NCBI GenBank assembly: GCA_021432635.1
Contig: MU270079.1
Span: 310,001-374,000 of the forward strand
DNA length: 64,000 nucleotides
Direction of reading: 5' to 3'
DNA from: Thozetella sp. PMI_491
Lineage: Eukaryota; Ascomycota; Sordariomycetes; Chaetosphaeriales; Chaetosphaeriaceae
Made by a program: the position numbers and the translations under genes. Every line of letters begins with the position of its first letter. Within the stretch, counting starts at the first letter, position 1. This document shows, one piece after another, positions 45,811 through 57,741 of this stretch. The notes below the pieces were generated by a model, which searched no databases, was not told the DNA's origin, and was given only the letters and a program-made list of their open reading frames with translations.

Positions 45811-47413
45811 CTAGATCACTCTGACAAAACTATGGACATCCTTGCGCTTCCCGTTTACCATGTAAACTAGGATGGCGCCTATGTGCAAAACCGTACGTCC
45901 CTCAGCATCAGCACTGACCCTTTTCTCTTCCGTGGGGAGGACTCTGTATACCCTTGCCTCGTCTGGCGGTCGGCGTTCTTCTGCTCCTGGGTATTCTCCA
46001 TTTTCGTAGGCGGCAAGATTGATGACGTGCTCGAGCTCTACAATTCTCCTGGCGAATGCATTGAGGCCGACAAATTGAAACAATCCGTCGTTTTTGATAG
46101 CGAGGTTTCGCATCGCTCTTATAGCTGCCAGGCGGATCGTCAGATCGCGACACTTGGAAGCTACTTCGCAGAGCATGGGCAAATAGCCGACATCAAAGGA
46201 GAATCTGGATGTGGGGCGATCTCCCGGGTTCTGAAGCGATGCTACAAGCTCGGCAAGATCGACCATCTCTTTGAAGACGGGTATTTCATCGTCATACCCC
46301 ATTTCCGTCTTGCCAAGGACAGGGGCAATCATGGTTTTGGAGGAGAGCCCTTTGAAGCGACAGTACGCATAGTGAGACTTGTCCTGGTCAGAGACTGGTG
46401 GGTGCATTTCTTCGAATTCTGTGAAGTCCAGGAGCCATTGTTCTACCGCCGAGGAAAGGTAATAGTGCTCGAGACGCAATTCTGCGGGGAATTCCATGTC
46501 GGAGAGGTCTCCTATCCTGTAATTATCTGCGAGGCGTGCCAGCCGGTACACACGAGCGGTGAGGCTGTCTACCACGGCCATGCACTGCGAGAATGTAGTG
46601 TAGGGCGGGCGGGCGTCTGGGGGGAGCGCGACAAGGGGGAAGTCGGCAGCGTCGTCCAAAGTGAAAAAGCCATAAATGGACTGGCGGACGAATAACGGCG
46701 CTAGATGTTCGCGGACCCACGACGATACGTTTACGTTGTTTAGGATGTTGATACCATGGCGGGTATGCTCCGTCATGCCCGTCCGGTTGGCCCGGAGCGA
46801 CTCGATGCACACGAAGAGGAGGCATGTGAGTAGCACGACGGTGCTGTCGCTGCTCTGGGCCGCTAGATGTGAGAGGGACCGGTTATACTGCACCAGGGCG
46901 AACTGATTGGGGTTGATCCTGTAGAAGGTGGACCCGTAGGCGCCAAACTGCTCCGCCACTAGGCCCTCGTAGAGGGAGCTAATGGCAAGGACGGCGTGGC
47001 GGACGGCGGGTTCTTGATGGACGGCGGCTTGGACGACCCGCCCCCAGAATCCAGGATCAGGGTAAGTGGAGAAGGTTGGGGCTACGATGTGCTGGAAAAA
47101 CTCCAGGGCCCTTCCCTCCCGCCCCGAGCGGTGGATGGCGGGCGCGGGTATCACAGACTGGGCACCTATTAAGTCGGCCCATGAGCGGGTGGATCGGGCT
47201 TGTGGGACATGGGCATAGGCGCATTTTTTGCCGGCCCTAGTGCACTGATTGCAGCTTGGCTTGGTCTCGTCACACTTGATCTTGCGGGCTCTGATGAAAC
47301 GGGGTCAGATCAAATGGACCTTGGGCCCTCCCCACCGGAGATGCCATGAGACATGTCTGCGCATACCTGCAGGTTGTGCACCCCGTCTTGACCTTGACGA
47401 TTACATTACGCAT
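45811..47413 (-). CDS. Zn2Cys6 transcription factor
   Basis: Fungal zinc-cluster regulator of 508 residues. Exons on the minus strand are 47367-47413 and 45811-47290. The 76-nt intron (GTATGC donor, CATCAG acceptor) interrupts the zinc cluster and joins in phase 2. The perfect Cys pattern is C12-x2-C15-x6-C22-x6-C29-x2-C32-x6-C39, with RARKIKCDETKP between. The start at 47413 gives only eleven residues before the first Cys, as is common. The rest is the helical fungal-specific activation/regulatory domain seen in small C6 regulators (FFQHIVAPTFSTY, then HAVLAISSLYEG and LLTCLLFVCIESL). It lies in the run of tailoring genes next to a P450, so local pathway control is the natural inference. Confidence 0.88.
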
Positions 47414-48024
47414 AGTAGAGCGACGACATATGTCTCTTCTACGGCACAGCAGCTAGGTCGGTCGGGAAGGCTAGCAGAGCGAGGGGCGGCCTTTAGGCGA
47501 GCGTCTTAGCTGTTTGGACCTTTTGTGGAATGTCGGATGAGGTTGTAGATTTCTCGTCGCCCCCGCCTCCGTGTTCACATCCACGGCCTGGGAGTGGCTT
47601 AGTTAGCGACAAGGGTTGTGAGGAGGTGGGGCCGATGCGAGCCAATGGTAGGAAGGACAGAGAAGCTTCTCGCATCTGGACACTACTTTCGCAGTACCCA
47701 GACTACCCAAGGTAAAGAAAGGTAGGCCCCTTCATAGGTCTATAGGACGTTTGATGACAGACAGGAGTTTCGTGCCCTGCAAATTTATAATAGTATTTCT
47801 ACGTAGCCGTGGCTATTATACCGCCTTTTCCGCTTTGGGCCAAAGTATAAACTAGCACTGGCAGTTTGCGATGTCGGAGCTGTGGCTTTTGGACGCCCGA
47901 CAACGCTGGCCGGTGAGAAAAAGACATAAGCTATGCCTCCAGCTCCCTCCTTCATGTCATACATAGATGTAGGCCCTCTATCAATTTTACGGAGATTCCT
48001 ATTCTCTCCAGTCGGTGGCTTCAG
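47414..48024. other. Intergenic, no gene
   Basis: 611 bases between the regulator start and the P450 3' end. A short open frame at 47530-47715 is proline/serine-rich without motif and is not called. Confidence 0.5.
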
Positions 48025-50122
48025 CTAGAACTTTTCTTTACCCTCAGTGTTGTGCCTCGGAGTGAACTGGATCATGAGTGCGGGTAGCCAAGTAGAGAAA
48101 GTATCCTTGGCATCTCTGTCGAACACTTTTCCATCCTCTCCTTCAGCAAACGAGATAGAATACTCCTGTAGGATTCTTGCGATGGCTATGCGCATACTCA
48201 TCATGGCTAGGTTTTTTCCTGGGCACGAAAATTGGCCTATTGGATGGGTCAGCATGGGACTAGCACTCAAGCAGAGCGGGACAAGCAGACCTAAGCTGAA
48301 CGGAATGAGCGTCGTTTCGTCAGTTCTCATTTCCTCTTTGAGCTCCCCAAACCGTTCGGGGATAAACTCCATGGACCGTTTCCAGTACCTAGGATCTGTC
48401 TGGATCTTTTGGATAGGCACGAACACATTGGTCCCACCAGGGATATATACCTCGTCTACTTGAATGCCTTTCTTAGGCACCTCACGATGCCCCCCTGTGA
48501 GGAGCGGTGGCTTGAGACGCAGAGATTCTTTGATGACATCGTCCAAATACGAGACGCTCTTGACCTTTTCGTAGCTCCACTGTTCAACACCCGGTACGGC
48601 TGTTAGGATTTGCTGCTGGAGTTTTGCCTGGACGGCTGGGTACTTGGCCAGAAAGTAAAACACGCATGCAAGTGCCGTAGCCGTTGTCTCACTGCCAGCG
48701 ATGATCAATACGCGTGAGTCTTCATGAAGTGCGGCCTCACTTGGCGGGGCTGTGGCGTCCTTTTGTTTGAAGGCGCGAAGGAGCCAGGACATGATGTCTT
48801 GGGGTTTCTCATCTGGCTTCCACGCCTAGGAATAAACGCCGGCATTAGATTATGTCTTGCATCACCGCTGGCCGGTGTTTGGCTGCACGTACCATCTCCT
48901 TCGCCTTGACCTCTTCCGAACACCAGTTGAAGAAAGGGGCGTACCCTCCGGTTACGCCAGGGATGTGTGACATCATTTCCAGCAGCCAAGGGACATGCGC
49001 CATGGTTGCCAGTACTTCCATATGCGCATGAATGCTCTTGATGGCAGGGTGCTCGATGCCGCCGGACACGCCACCGAAGTCCTTTCCCAGGCCGACATCA
49101 CCCATGATATCGAAGCTGAGCAACATGGACCACACCGTTACATCTTTTGGTGTATTTGTTTGAGCGATTTTGGACACGAACTGATTAACCCGATCTTCGA
49201 TTCGAGGCAAATACGCCTGGAGAGCTGGGTTGTAGTCTCGTCAGTACTAGACCTTTCGCCGGGGTGTCCAAGGTCACTAAGAGAAAAAGATATGACTGAA
49301 AGTAGTAGCCCCATGTGCGTGCAAACGCTGGCACGGCAAGGAAATTACAAACGATTAAAAAGTTGGACTATGTGTGAAGTAGCCAGAACGCTGAGAGAAT
49401 AGAGAGTTGTAGTGACGCCACCATTTACCTTTCATAGAAAAACCTTGGTCCCAGGCTCTCCGCCGAAGTCTGTGCAAATGGGGATCCCTTCCCATGTGGA
49501 TCGAGGCCTTTGAAGCATCGGGCCCAAGTTGAGAGTACCAGGTCGACTTCAGACATTCGGAAGCTGGACCAAAGAACAGCGAGACAGCGGATTTTCGAAC
49601 AACACATAACTCTCGGGGGGCTAACGGGACGTGGTTAACTCTACAAGTTATCCTTCACATGGAAGGCCTAATCATACCGGTACGGATGAAATCGCCATAC
49701 TCCTGGTGCATCTTCGCAACTTCCTTGTGGTATCGAGTCTCCTTGGCCGCTTGCGAGAGAGGGTAAAAAGCTGTTATCCTTGCCCAAAACGGCCCTGGAA
49801 ACTTGCGCAGTGGGTGGAACAGAGTACGGTAGAGGAATATGCTGGTGAATAGACCGACGCCGAAGCCAGATGCGACCCCGGCCGTATAGAGCAAGGCTAC
49901 AAAGGCATTGAGGCCTAAAGAAATATAGAAGCACCACAGAGCAGTTATTACCATAAGGATGAGGGAAAGAAGGGCATAGAGAAACTGCTCAACCTCGAAA
50001 ACCCGTAGCACGGTGATATGAAGACACACGCCGACGCCGACGGCGAAAAGGCTAGCATAGATAGGATCAGAAACAAGGGTGTGTTCAGAGCCACCAAAAG
50101 CTAGAATAAAAGGTAGCGCCAT
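48025..50122 (-). CDS. Cytochrome P450, multi-span N-terminus
   Basis: Membrane P450 monooxygenase of 571 residues. Exons on the minus strand are 49678-50122, 49429-49620, 48893-49224, 48291-48825 and 48025-48236. The introns (57, 204, 67 and 54 nt) all keep phase; the last is a multiple of three and splits the heme motif. Before the proline hinge (HPLRKFPGPFW) there are three or four hydrophobic spans rather than one, as in the fungal polytopic P450s of indole-alkaloid and related pathways. Landmarks are RRRAWDQGFS (helix C), AGSETTA (helix I), KESLRLKPP (ExxR) and PFSLGQFSCPGKNLA (heme Cys). The start at 50122 is the first ATG. The substrate is unknown. The neighbouring secreted oxidase and regulator suggest a metabolite pathway. 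Confidence 0.9.
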
Positions 50123-50497
50123 GGTCACCGATCTTACGAATTGGCCAACGAAGGGTAGAGAGGATGCTTAGTCTCACTCTAGAAAGAAGGGAAGGCGCGT
50201 GAATGACCCTAGATATATCAAATCGCGGTGAGGCGACTGGCTTCTCGCTTATATTTCGACCGTTCGAGCTATCGCAGCCGGATGCTGCAGTGCAGTGTAA
50301 CTCGCGGCCAGATATGCACAGCACATTGCAATACATTTATTGATAAGCTGTCAGGCCATCGCCATGAGCTGTATAGGCTGCTATTGGACGTCAAATGCTA
50401 GGCATTGGTATAGAATAGTGCGAAATTTCCAAAAGCGGGCAGATATTGGTAGTACCGCACAATGCGATGCAAGGTTGACTCAGTGAGTTGTCCTACC
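50123..50497. other. Intergenic, no gene
   Basis: 375 bases between the P450 start and the 3' end of the FAD-linked oxidase on the same strand; no coding content. It holds the P450 promoter. Confidence 0.5.
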
Positions 50498-52231
50498 TCA
50501 AGCAAATGCTGCGAAGCACGAGCCAATAGCCGAGGACGGCGCCCATCCCACACACTTGTAGCAGCCCAATATTCCGTGGGGATCATACTTGTTCTTGATC
50601 GCAAGAAGAGGTGTATAATTCTCCCCCCACCATGCCTCTTCCCAGTTGTCCGTGAAAATGCTCGCCTCATTGGAGTAGGCACTGCCCCCGGTGAAATTCG
50701 CCATCCGCGCGTCATCCGCCTTAAGCGCCGTGGCAGCCGCCTGTCGCTCCGCGAGGGTGCTGTTCCACGCCCACGTTGACCCCACGCCAAGCTCCCAGAC
50801 GGCCGTCCGCCACGCGGGGGTCGCCGAGGTCGAGTTTGCCGTCGCATTATAAAGCACAGGCCCTACAACAGGTATATAAGGACTCGTTCCTTTGCTCACA
50901 AGTCCCGAGAGGAAGCTCATGATCTCCGCGCGACCGGCCTCGTCGGCAAAGGCGGACTGGGGCACGAGCTGGCTGCCGGCCAGGTGGGTATTGCCTACTG
51001 CCACCTCGTTCGCCACGACGTACTTCTGGTAGAATGGATACCAGGAGTTGTATTGCACGATACTGGCACTCCCACCCTGGGACTGCGCGTAGGCGGTGAG
51101 GGAAGCAAGCGACTCCTGAGCTTCTTCGAGAGACAGCAAAGGTGTGATGTTGATGAGGGAGCTGCCAGAGACATGGCCTCCCCAGCCTTCGGACGCCCAT
51201 TTGAGGGTGTTGTTGACGATGATGTCCAAGAAGGGGATGATGGTAGTCTTGTTGGATGTGAACGAGACGGAAGCAGCTACGAAGCTAATGATCGGCTCGA
51301 CTTTGTGAGTGGTCTCCATAACCACTCCGAAAGTTCCGCCGCCGCCTCCTTTCAATGCCCAGAAAAGATCGGGGTCGCGGCAGGCATTAACAGTCCGAAG
51401 TTGGCCATCGGGAGTGACGATCTTGAATTGAAGGGTGCGGTCGATTCCCAAGCCATAGACAGGAGACAGGATGCTGTGGCCGCCACCTAACGCCCAACCG
51501 CCTGATGCGCCAACCGTCGAGGAGTAGCCGCCCAGTATGGTGACGTTGTTCGCGTCCGCAAACGCATACGCCTCCCCAAAGTTCACTCCCGCGCCGGTGG
51601 TGATGGCCTGAACAGGATCTGCGGAGCAGCCGTCGGCCACGAAGTCGGCATGGTAGGTGAGGTTGCGTATATTTCGGGTCCAGAGCATGAGGGCGCCCTT
51701 CCCGCTGCTTCTGGCAAGATAGTCATGGCCGCTGTTCTTAATGACCAGAGGGACGCCGGTCTTGTTGGAGAACTTGAAGGCAGCTCGCACATCGCTCGGG
51801 TCTCGGACTTCCACGAAGTAGGACGGCAGGTCACCCTGGGCGCAGGTAGTATTGGCGAAAGCTAGCGCATCGGTGGGTTGCTTGTTGTCGAGGAGGCACT
51901 GATCGGCGGGATCCGATGCGCATTCTTCCACCTGGTTGTTCATGTAGGCACCAGGGATGCCGGCGCGGAAGGCAGCTGACGTGTAGTTAGCCTGGACGCT
52001 GGCGCACGCGGCCGCATCGGGCTCGACCGTCTGGTTGCCGTAGCTGGAGAAGCAGGGTAAGGCCAGCGGCCGGACGGGCTGCAGACGCCCTTGGAGGGTG
52101 GCATTAAGCTGTTCCCAAGCGCATGTCGACACGGCCCGGGACGTCGCCGCGGCGTAGGGAACGGCCATGCAGACCGGCACAAGAAGTAGGATCACACGCG
52201 CCAAGAAAACCATGGTTCCCAGGGAGGCCAT
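50498..52231 (-). CDS. Secreted FAD-linked oxidase, BBE-type
   Basis: Berberine-bridge-enzyme-type oxidoreductase (FAD_binding_4 plus C-terminal BBE segment), 577 residues in one exon. The start at 52231 gives a classic signal peptide (VFLARVILLLVPVCMAVPYAAA). The frame is open upstream, but the first upstream start codon is not ATG. The FAD domain shows NSGHDY (His169, the usual covalent attachment site) and GGHSILSPVYGLGIDR; the C-terminus has YDPHGILGCYKCVGW. It also contains many sequons. Such enzymes oxidise or cyclise alkaloids, polyketides or sugars, and in fungi often sit in secondary-metabolite clusters. Here it is in the same orientation as the P450 and the regulator. Confidence 0.9.
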   Translation of the reverse strand: MASLGTMVFLARVILLLVPVCMAVPYAAATSRAVSTCAWEQLNATLQGRLQPVRPLALPCFSSYGNQTVEPDAAACASVQANYTSAAFRAGIPGAYMNNQVEECASDPADQCLLDNKQPTDALAFANTTCAQGDLPSYFVEVRDPSDVRAAFKFSNKTGVPLVIKNSGHDYLARSSGKGALMLWTRNIRNLTYHADFVADGCSADPVQAITTGAGVNFGEAYAFADANNVTILGGYSSTVGASGGWALGGGHSILSPVYGLGIDRTLQFKIVTPDGQLRTVNACRDPDLFWALKGGGGGTFGVVMETTHKVEPIISFVAASVSFTSNKTTIIPFLDIIVNNTLKWASEGWGGHVSGSSLINITPLLSLEEAQESLASLTAYAQSQGGSASIVQYNSWYPFYQKYVVANEVAVGNTHLAGSQLVPQSAFADEAGRAEIMSFLSGLVSKGTSPYIPVVGPVLYNATANSTSATPAWRTAVWELGVGSTWAWNSTLAERQAAATALKADDARMANFTGGSAYSNEASIFTDNWEEAWWGENYTPLLAIKNKYDPHGILGCYKCVGWAPSSAIGSCFAAFA

Positions 52232-53235
52232 AGCGCAACCACAGATCGAACACGCTAGGTCGCCGTTCAAGCTTTTTGGAAACTTGGGCTGGCGACTCCG
52301 TACTTTGTAGCCGCCGGGGGATGAAGTTTAAAAACCATATACAAGCTGTCTGGCCTGTCCCCAGGGCGATCTGCTAGTTCATTGTGTGGCGACGCGGCCA
52401 CAAACCGGGTCCTGCTCTCTCGGGGATAAACGCCCGACGGCGAACCCGCTCGAGGCGGAGATGAACGGTGGGGATGTGAGAAAATAGCATGGCTCATATT
52501 AGGCCCCTAGTGCCCATGCAACCTAGGTAGAGTGGGCTGTTGGGGGTCACTCGCTTCGGGGGCTGTTCAGGCGCTATAGGTCATCAGTTTGCGAAACCTC
52601 GAACCCCTTATCCCTACAGTTGTTCGATGGAAGGATGGAATGAAAGTCTAGAAGAAGCCTGAGCGGCCTACGTTGTACCTACGGAAACAGTGCCTCGGCT
52701 CACAAAGCAGGCACACGGTCAGCTTGCAGAATGGTCTGCCCCGGCATAACCCAAATGAGTGGGACGTTACAAGATATCAAGCAAGCGTGTGGCGGACCCC
52801 AGTTTTTAGACTTTCCAAAGTGAGTGCGACGGCTCGAGCCACGAGTCATGCACCTGGCATCTGTTCCCCGGACTCTGGGCATCAAGCTTTGCATTCCCTC
52901 ATGAACCCGGCCGCCATCCGCCCCCTTTTGATTCCTCGAAGACAGGATGTTTCGTGTAGCGTGTAGCATGCATGGCCTTGCTCTTTCGAGATGCCCTTAG
53001 ATCCTTTCATTGTAACCCATCCGAACGTTGAACGTCGCGTTTCGGCCGACAATCCAAGCGCAATAAGGTATGGCATGGCCCAGGCTCCTGAAGACGAACT
53101 GGCCTGTCGTAGTCTTGAAACGCCGCATTACATATCAGTGAAGAGTCACCCACCTAGTCCAGCGCTGCTGTTCCTCGGATCCACATCGCTCCTCTGCTTT
53201 GATCAGCCGCTCTTCAGAGGTGTCCCCATTGACCG
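52232..53235. promoter_or_regulatory. Divergent intergenic region, no gene
   Basis: About 1 kb between the oxidase start (minus) and a PTH11-type gene (plus). No supported open frame or known regulator site was recognised. Confidence 0.45.
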
Positions 53236-54649
53236 ATGGACAGCCTCGCCGGGCGAGCCGGCCCCGTTGAGGATGTATATTGGAAGAATGTGCTGATCGC
53301 CGTCCCTATCCTGTTCTGCGCCCTCGCGACCGCCTCGTACATCTTACGCATTGTATGCCGCCGATTGAACCATGGTGGATCCATCAAGATCGAGGACGTG
53401 CTGATGGGCATCGGCCTACTCCTCAGCTATGGCGTCACGGCATGGACCGTTTACAGTCAGTTCCGCGCTTCTAGAAGATGACAATGGTTATTTTTCCTAC
53501 GCTTTGTTCGCTAACCTTCGCGCCATTAGCGGCGTTCAACGGCGTTGGCGTGTCCACAGACCTTCTTCCACCCGACGAGCGACGACGCATCAACTTTGTG
53601 AGACTCTCTGCCCGCCTTCTGCTTCCTCCGTCTGGTGTCACGAGTGCTAATGCGGCGATTATTGGCAGGGGAGCTGGATGATTCAGAAGTTCTGGGCTCC
53701 TTCCATGGCCTTCATCAAGACGAGCATCCTCGTGTTCCTTAAAGCCACAATAGGCACGGCACAGCGCTTTCGAACGGTCGCGAATATCCTGATCGTCTTC
53801 GTCGTACTATGGGCCACGAGCGCCTTATTCACGAATATCTTCCAGTGCTGGCCCGTCCAGTACTACTACGATAAGACCATACCGGGAGGACACTGCATGC
53901 AAGGCCAGGTCTCCTTCTTCCAGGCCATGGGATCTTTCTCATTGATCGCCGACGTCGCGATCCTTGCCCTCCCGATCCCAGTGGTCTGGAAGTTAAACAT
54001 GACGTCACGGCAGAAGATAGCTGTCACGCTGGTGCTGTCTTTGGGAATCTTGTAAGTTCCTAGATTGCGGGGCGAACGGAGCACAAAACTTACAAGATCT
54101 TTTCCGGTTCCAGCGTTTGCATATTCAGCCTTCTCCGCTTGGTTGAGTTCCGGTATTTTCTTTTAAGCGACCTATCGTGTAAGCATATCCCGCCCTCTCG
54201 TTCTATAACTATGTCTCCATAGACTCTAACGGTCCGAACCGTCTATAGCATCCAGCGCGAAAGAGTCAATCTGGACTACGATGGAAGTCAATATTGCCAT
54301 CATATGTGGCTGCCTGCCGCTGATGAAGCCGCTCTTCGAGGGATGCTTCGGCAGACTGACTCATTCTACAAGATACGGACGATCAAAAACTTCGGGTTCC
54401 ACCCCAAGTTCGAGCTCGAAGATGTATCGTTCACGAAGCGAACAAGCATTCCGCAAAATTTCTCATCTTAACTCAAAGGCGTGGAGCGCTGAGGAACAAG
54501 GCTCGGAGAGGCACCTTAGGACCGGAGGATTAGGGGCCGCCGATGATCGGGATTCGGATGAGATTGAGCTCCAGGGCATCAGGGTTCAAACAAGTATTCA
54601 CCAAGCAGAGGAGAACCAGAGAGAACAACGCAGACAAAGTCTGGTTTAG
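53236..54649 (+). CDS. PTH11-type rhodopsin-fold membrane protein
   Basis: Seven-span fungal 'rhodopsin domain' protein (PTH11-related family without CFEM), 378 residues. Exons are 53236-53455, 53530-53597, 53669-54051, 54114-54178 and 54249-54649; the introns are 74, 71, 62 and 70 nt, and all phases agree. Spans are seen at NVLIAVPILFCALATASYIL, MGIGLLLSYGVTAW, the conserved FWAPSMAFIKTSILVF helix, ILIVFVVLWATSALFTNIF, and the helices around DVAILALPIPVVW, LVLSLGIL and MEVNIAIICGCLP. The family hallmark FQCWPVQYYYD loop with a conserved Cys pair is present. The Ser-rich cytosolic tail is about 100 residues. These proteins are often called GPCR-like; signalling by this one is not shown. Its 3' end faces the BVMO gene. 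Confidence 0.88.
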
Positions 54650-54823
54650 AGAAGTGGCATGGAGATGGTAAGGTCTAGGGTGATGAAAATCGGCATACAA
54701 TTCAGTTAAACACTATTCCCCCACTGGTGTCTGTATTGCTGGCCATTGTGAAGACAAGGTGAGGGGGATGTTGCCTCCATCCTATATTACCTCCGTAATT
54801 TTCCTCGCTTACAGGCCGGCCGA

Positions 54824-56894
54824 CTATCGCGTAGAATATCCTGTCTCTCCAAGTATGCTAATTGTAAACCCAATGTGAGAGAACTGGAAATTTAGAGATG
54901 AACCAGAAGTCAACAGAACTGAAAGGATAAGAGAAGAAATTCCACGCAGTTTTCGGGTTGAAAAGTTGCTACATAGGGCCTCTGTCAGCTCGGATATCCC
55001 GTCTGTAGACTGGTATTTTCACGTTTGAATAAGATAAGGTAACTTCGTGGAAGAACTTACACTTGAACAGCTTTGTGCTAGAACAGTTTTGCGCAACGCT
55101 CCTTGAATCGTGTTGCACCAGACTCTCTCAGCCTCGTGCGTAACCTCGATTTCCTTCACTCGGCCTTGGAGGATTGGCCGGACCAGCTTGATCACTAGTT
55201 CAGTGGAACTGGTTATTTTTAGCAAACCAATAGAAGAGAGATGCGTAGAAAGCATCGACGGACCATTCGATAGAGAAGAGTACTGAGGTGTGCCCGCGCC
55301 CAGAGTTTGGACCCAGCATATAGAAAAGATTTGGGAACTCATTCATAGCAACCGTGCGGTATGCTTCGATGCCGCCAAACTGGTCCCAGTGCTCTTTCAT
55401 GGATATGCCATTGCGCCCGAAGACGGTATTTGGCTGCCATTGTGTGAAGGCGTATCCAGTGGCCAGAACCTGTAGATTCCCCAATTAGCAAGATCAGGTC
55501 GAAGCGACTTTGAAAGGCTAGTTACAATAACGTCTGCGGGGTATTCCTTCCCCGTAGTCGTGATGATCGAGTTCTTTTGGACAGTTGCAATCGTCTCGTC
55601 GGTCAGCACCATTTTGTCCCTATGGAGGCACTTCAGGTAGTTATTGTCCAGAATCCAGCGCTATATCGGCAGTCAGCAACCGGCCAGCTGACGGGCTAGC
55701 AGATCTTACTCGGCACCCCATGGGGTACGAAGGCGTAAGCATATGCCAATACCTCTCTACTGAAATTGTGAGCAAATTTGGCCGATCCTATACCATCGTC
55801 ATTTTTTCCCATTCCAATAGAAATACGCACCTGGAGTTGACTTCCTAATATAGTCGAGGCTTTTCTTCGCTGAGCGCACAAGTGCTCGCTTCCCATAGCT
55901 GCTCGGCTGAAATTGGCTGAGCGAGGTTTCGAGTACCCAAAACACGACCCAGCGGATCAATACTAAAACGAGAGGGACGAGATTAAATATTTTTCTCCAG
56001 GTATACGGTATTACGAAATTCGGCGATGGGACGTAGTATTGAGGGCTCTAGGCTGCTGTTAGTGGGGGGATATAGACAAGCAAGCTCTGGGGATGTGCTG
56101 TGTTACCCACCCGCATGAACTGAGTAGTACTTCTAACGTTGTCTATAATCGCAGGTACTAGTTGAGCAGCCGAACCTAATACGTGTTAGCCACTCGATTT
56201 CGGAGAGGCGAGGTCACGAGGAGAAACCTACAGCCGTTCCCGACAACAATCACATCTCGATCGGCGAGATCGATGTTGTCCTTCCATTGAGCGGTATGCA
56301 CAATAGTACCCTGAAACGTATCCATCCCTGGCCAAGAAGGATACTTCGGATTCGTATATCCGCCAACCGCAGATATGAGGACCTTTGCCTCATGGACAAT
56401 CTGCGCTCCGGTAGTGATGTCTATCAAGTACACACTCCATTTCGAGGTCTCTTCGCACCACCGAGCCCCTTTCCACTCAGTATTGAGTCTTATATGAGGC
56501 TCTACATTGCAACGAAGCGCTACGCGTCGGATATACCTGAGGATCTCTGAGCTGGGAGGGAAAATGCTACTGAAATCTGGGTTGGGAAACCATGACAGTG
56601 AGTAGAAGACTGCCGGTATATCGACACCACAGCCGGGATCTAGCCGGAGATTATTTAAAGGAATCTGCAAGATGTAAAGGGCAGGGACATACACTTGTTC
56701 GCAAACCAGGCTCCTCCATAACCCGACTCGCGCTCGTACACGGTATAGTTTGTGATACCCAGCTTCCGCTGAAGTTGACAAGCGAAATTAATCCCAGAAA
56801 ACCCAGCCCCAATAATTACCACATCGCTGTAATGTGACTCTTGCTTTCTCCCCATGTTGCCTTCTTGATGTGTGTGTGGAGAGTTGGCCGTCAT
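54824..56894 (-). CDS. Baeyer-Villiger-type flavin monooxygenase
   Basis: FAD/NADPH monooxygenase of about 538 residues that would oxidise ketones to esters or lactones. Nine exons on the minus strand: 56693-56894, 56232-56639, 56111-56175, 55831-56047, 55710-55759, 55526-55660, 55264-55469, 55061-55208 and 54824-55009. The introns are 49-71 nt and every junction keeps phase. Motifs are GAGFSG (FAD, residues 29-34), the fingerprint FQGTIVHTAQW (FxGxxxHxxxW of Baeyer-Villiger enzymes), VVGNGCSAAQ (NADPH Rossmann, rebuilt across an intron), VLATGYAF and GPNSGRGHTS. A hydrophobic insert (LVPLVLVLIRWVVFWVLE) is usual for this subgroup. The last exon is the least certain because its protein does not resemble the usual C-terminus. 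Met14 is an alternative start. Confidence 0.85.
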
Positions 56895-57741
56895 GTCAAG
56901 TCAGTTCTGTCTCAATATGGCGCGAGACGCGCCATTTTGTCCATGTTCCCATGCTGCCTGCTCGGCGTTATTCTTGCCTTTCAAGCGAAATCTTTTGTGG
57001 CTTATTGAAACATTCATCAGAGTTATCGCTCCCTACGCTATATGCGAGTTAGTGGCGTCGTTATCTGCAGCTTCTCGATGTTTGATGAACTCTTGTGGCT
57101 GCTGGTATGTGGCCTCGAGTTTCGACAATGCACTTGATATGTGCCGTGCTGCTAGTTCCTCTGTATTATGCATGCACCTGAGACGCACCGTGTTGCTGAT
57201 GCTTCTATATTATGCACTCAGCGCCATCATTGCCGCTCTCGTGCATTTTTTCCGCTGATTATCAGAGGAGTCCGAGCCGGTATCGCTAAATAAACTGGAT
57301 AGGAGCTAGCGGTGGCGTTTCTGTGCTCGCCACACTCTTCGAAGTCTCATTAATGGTTGCACTCTGGCCTCTATCAAGAGCCAGCTTTAGATATCATTGG
57401 ATAAAATTCAATATCACGTATACGTATAATAGTCTCACGTCATTCCTGTCTGCAGCTATGTGGCCCTTGCGTGCGCCCTCGGGGCTAAGATGGCAGAGCC
57501 TCTGCCTACTCTCGGCGCGCCAACCTAATACGGCGATGGCACACCACAAATGCGTGGCTTACGAAGATAAAATGGGGTGTAATAAAAAGAAACCCAAGTC
57601 CAATATGCTGTTTACTGATGGCCTAGATACGTGGCTGACCACGCTGCATCGTTTCAAGAGCCTACCTAATCACTTTCCTGTCGTTTCTGCCACTCCTCGC
57701 CGCTTCCCGAAGACAGCATAGCTCGCTGAGGCCGTACAGTT
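56895..57741. other. Divergent intergenic, no gene
   Basis: A 128-codon plus-strand frame (56872-57258) overlaps the BVMO start and is Cys/Leu-rich without motif, so it is not called. A roughly 44-base imperfect tandem duplication (near 57138-57222, 'tgctg..tctgtattatgca') is visible. Confidence 0.45.

Noticed and set aside
45883..46695. 270-codon plus-strand open frame
   Set aside because: It lies antisense to the well-supported Zn2Cys6 regulator and has no domain or splice signals; it is a shadow frame.
52673..53296. Short plus-strand frames upstream of the PTH11-type gene
   Set aside because: No motif and no consistent splice junctions into the next gene; probably leader or intergenic sequence.
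56872..57258. 128-codon Cys/Leu-rich plus-strand frame
   Set aside because: It overlaps the BVMO start on the other strand, has no motif, and contains a local duplication that by itself keeps the frame open.
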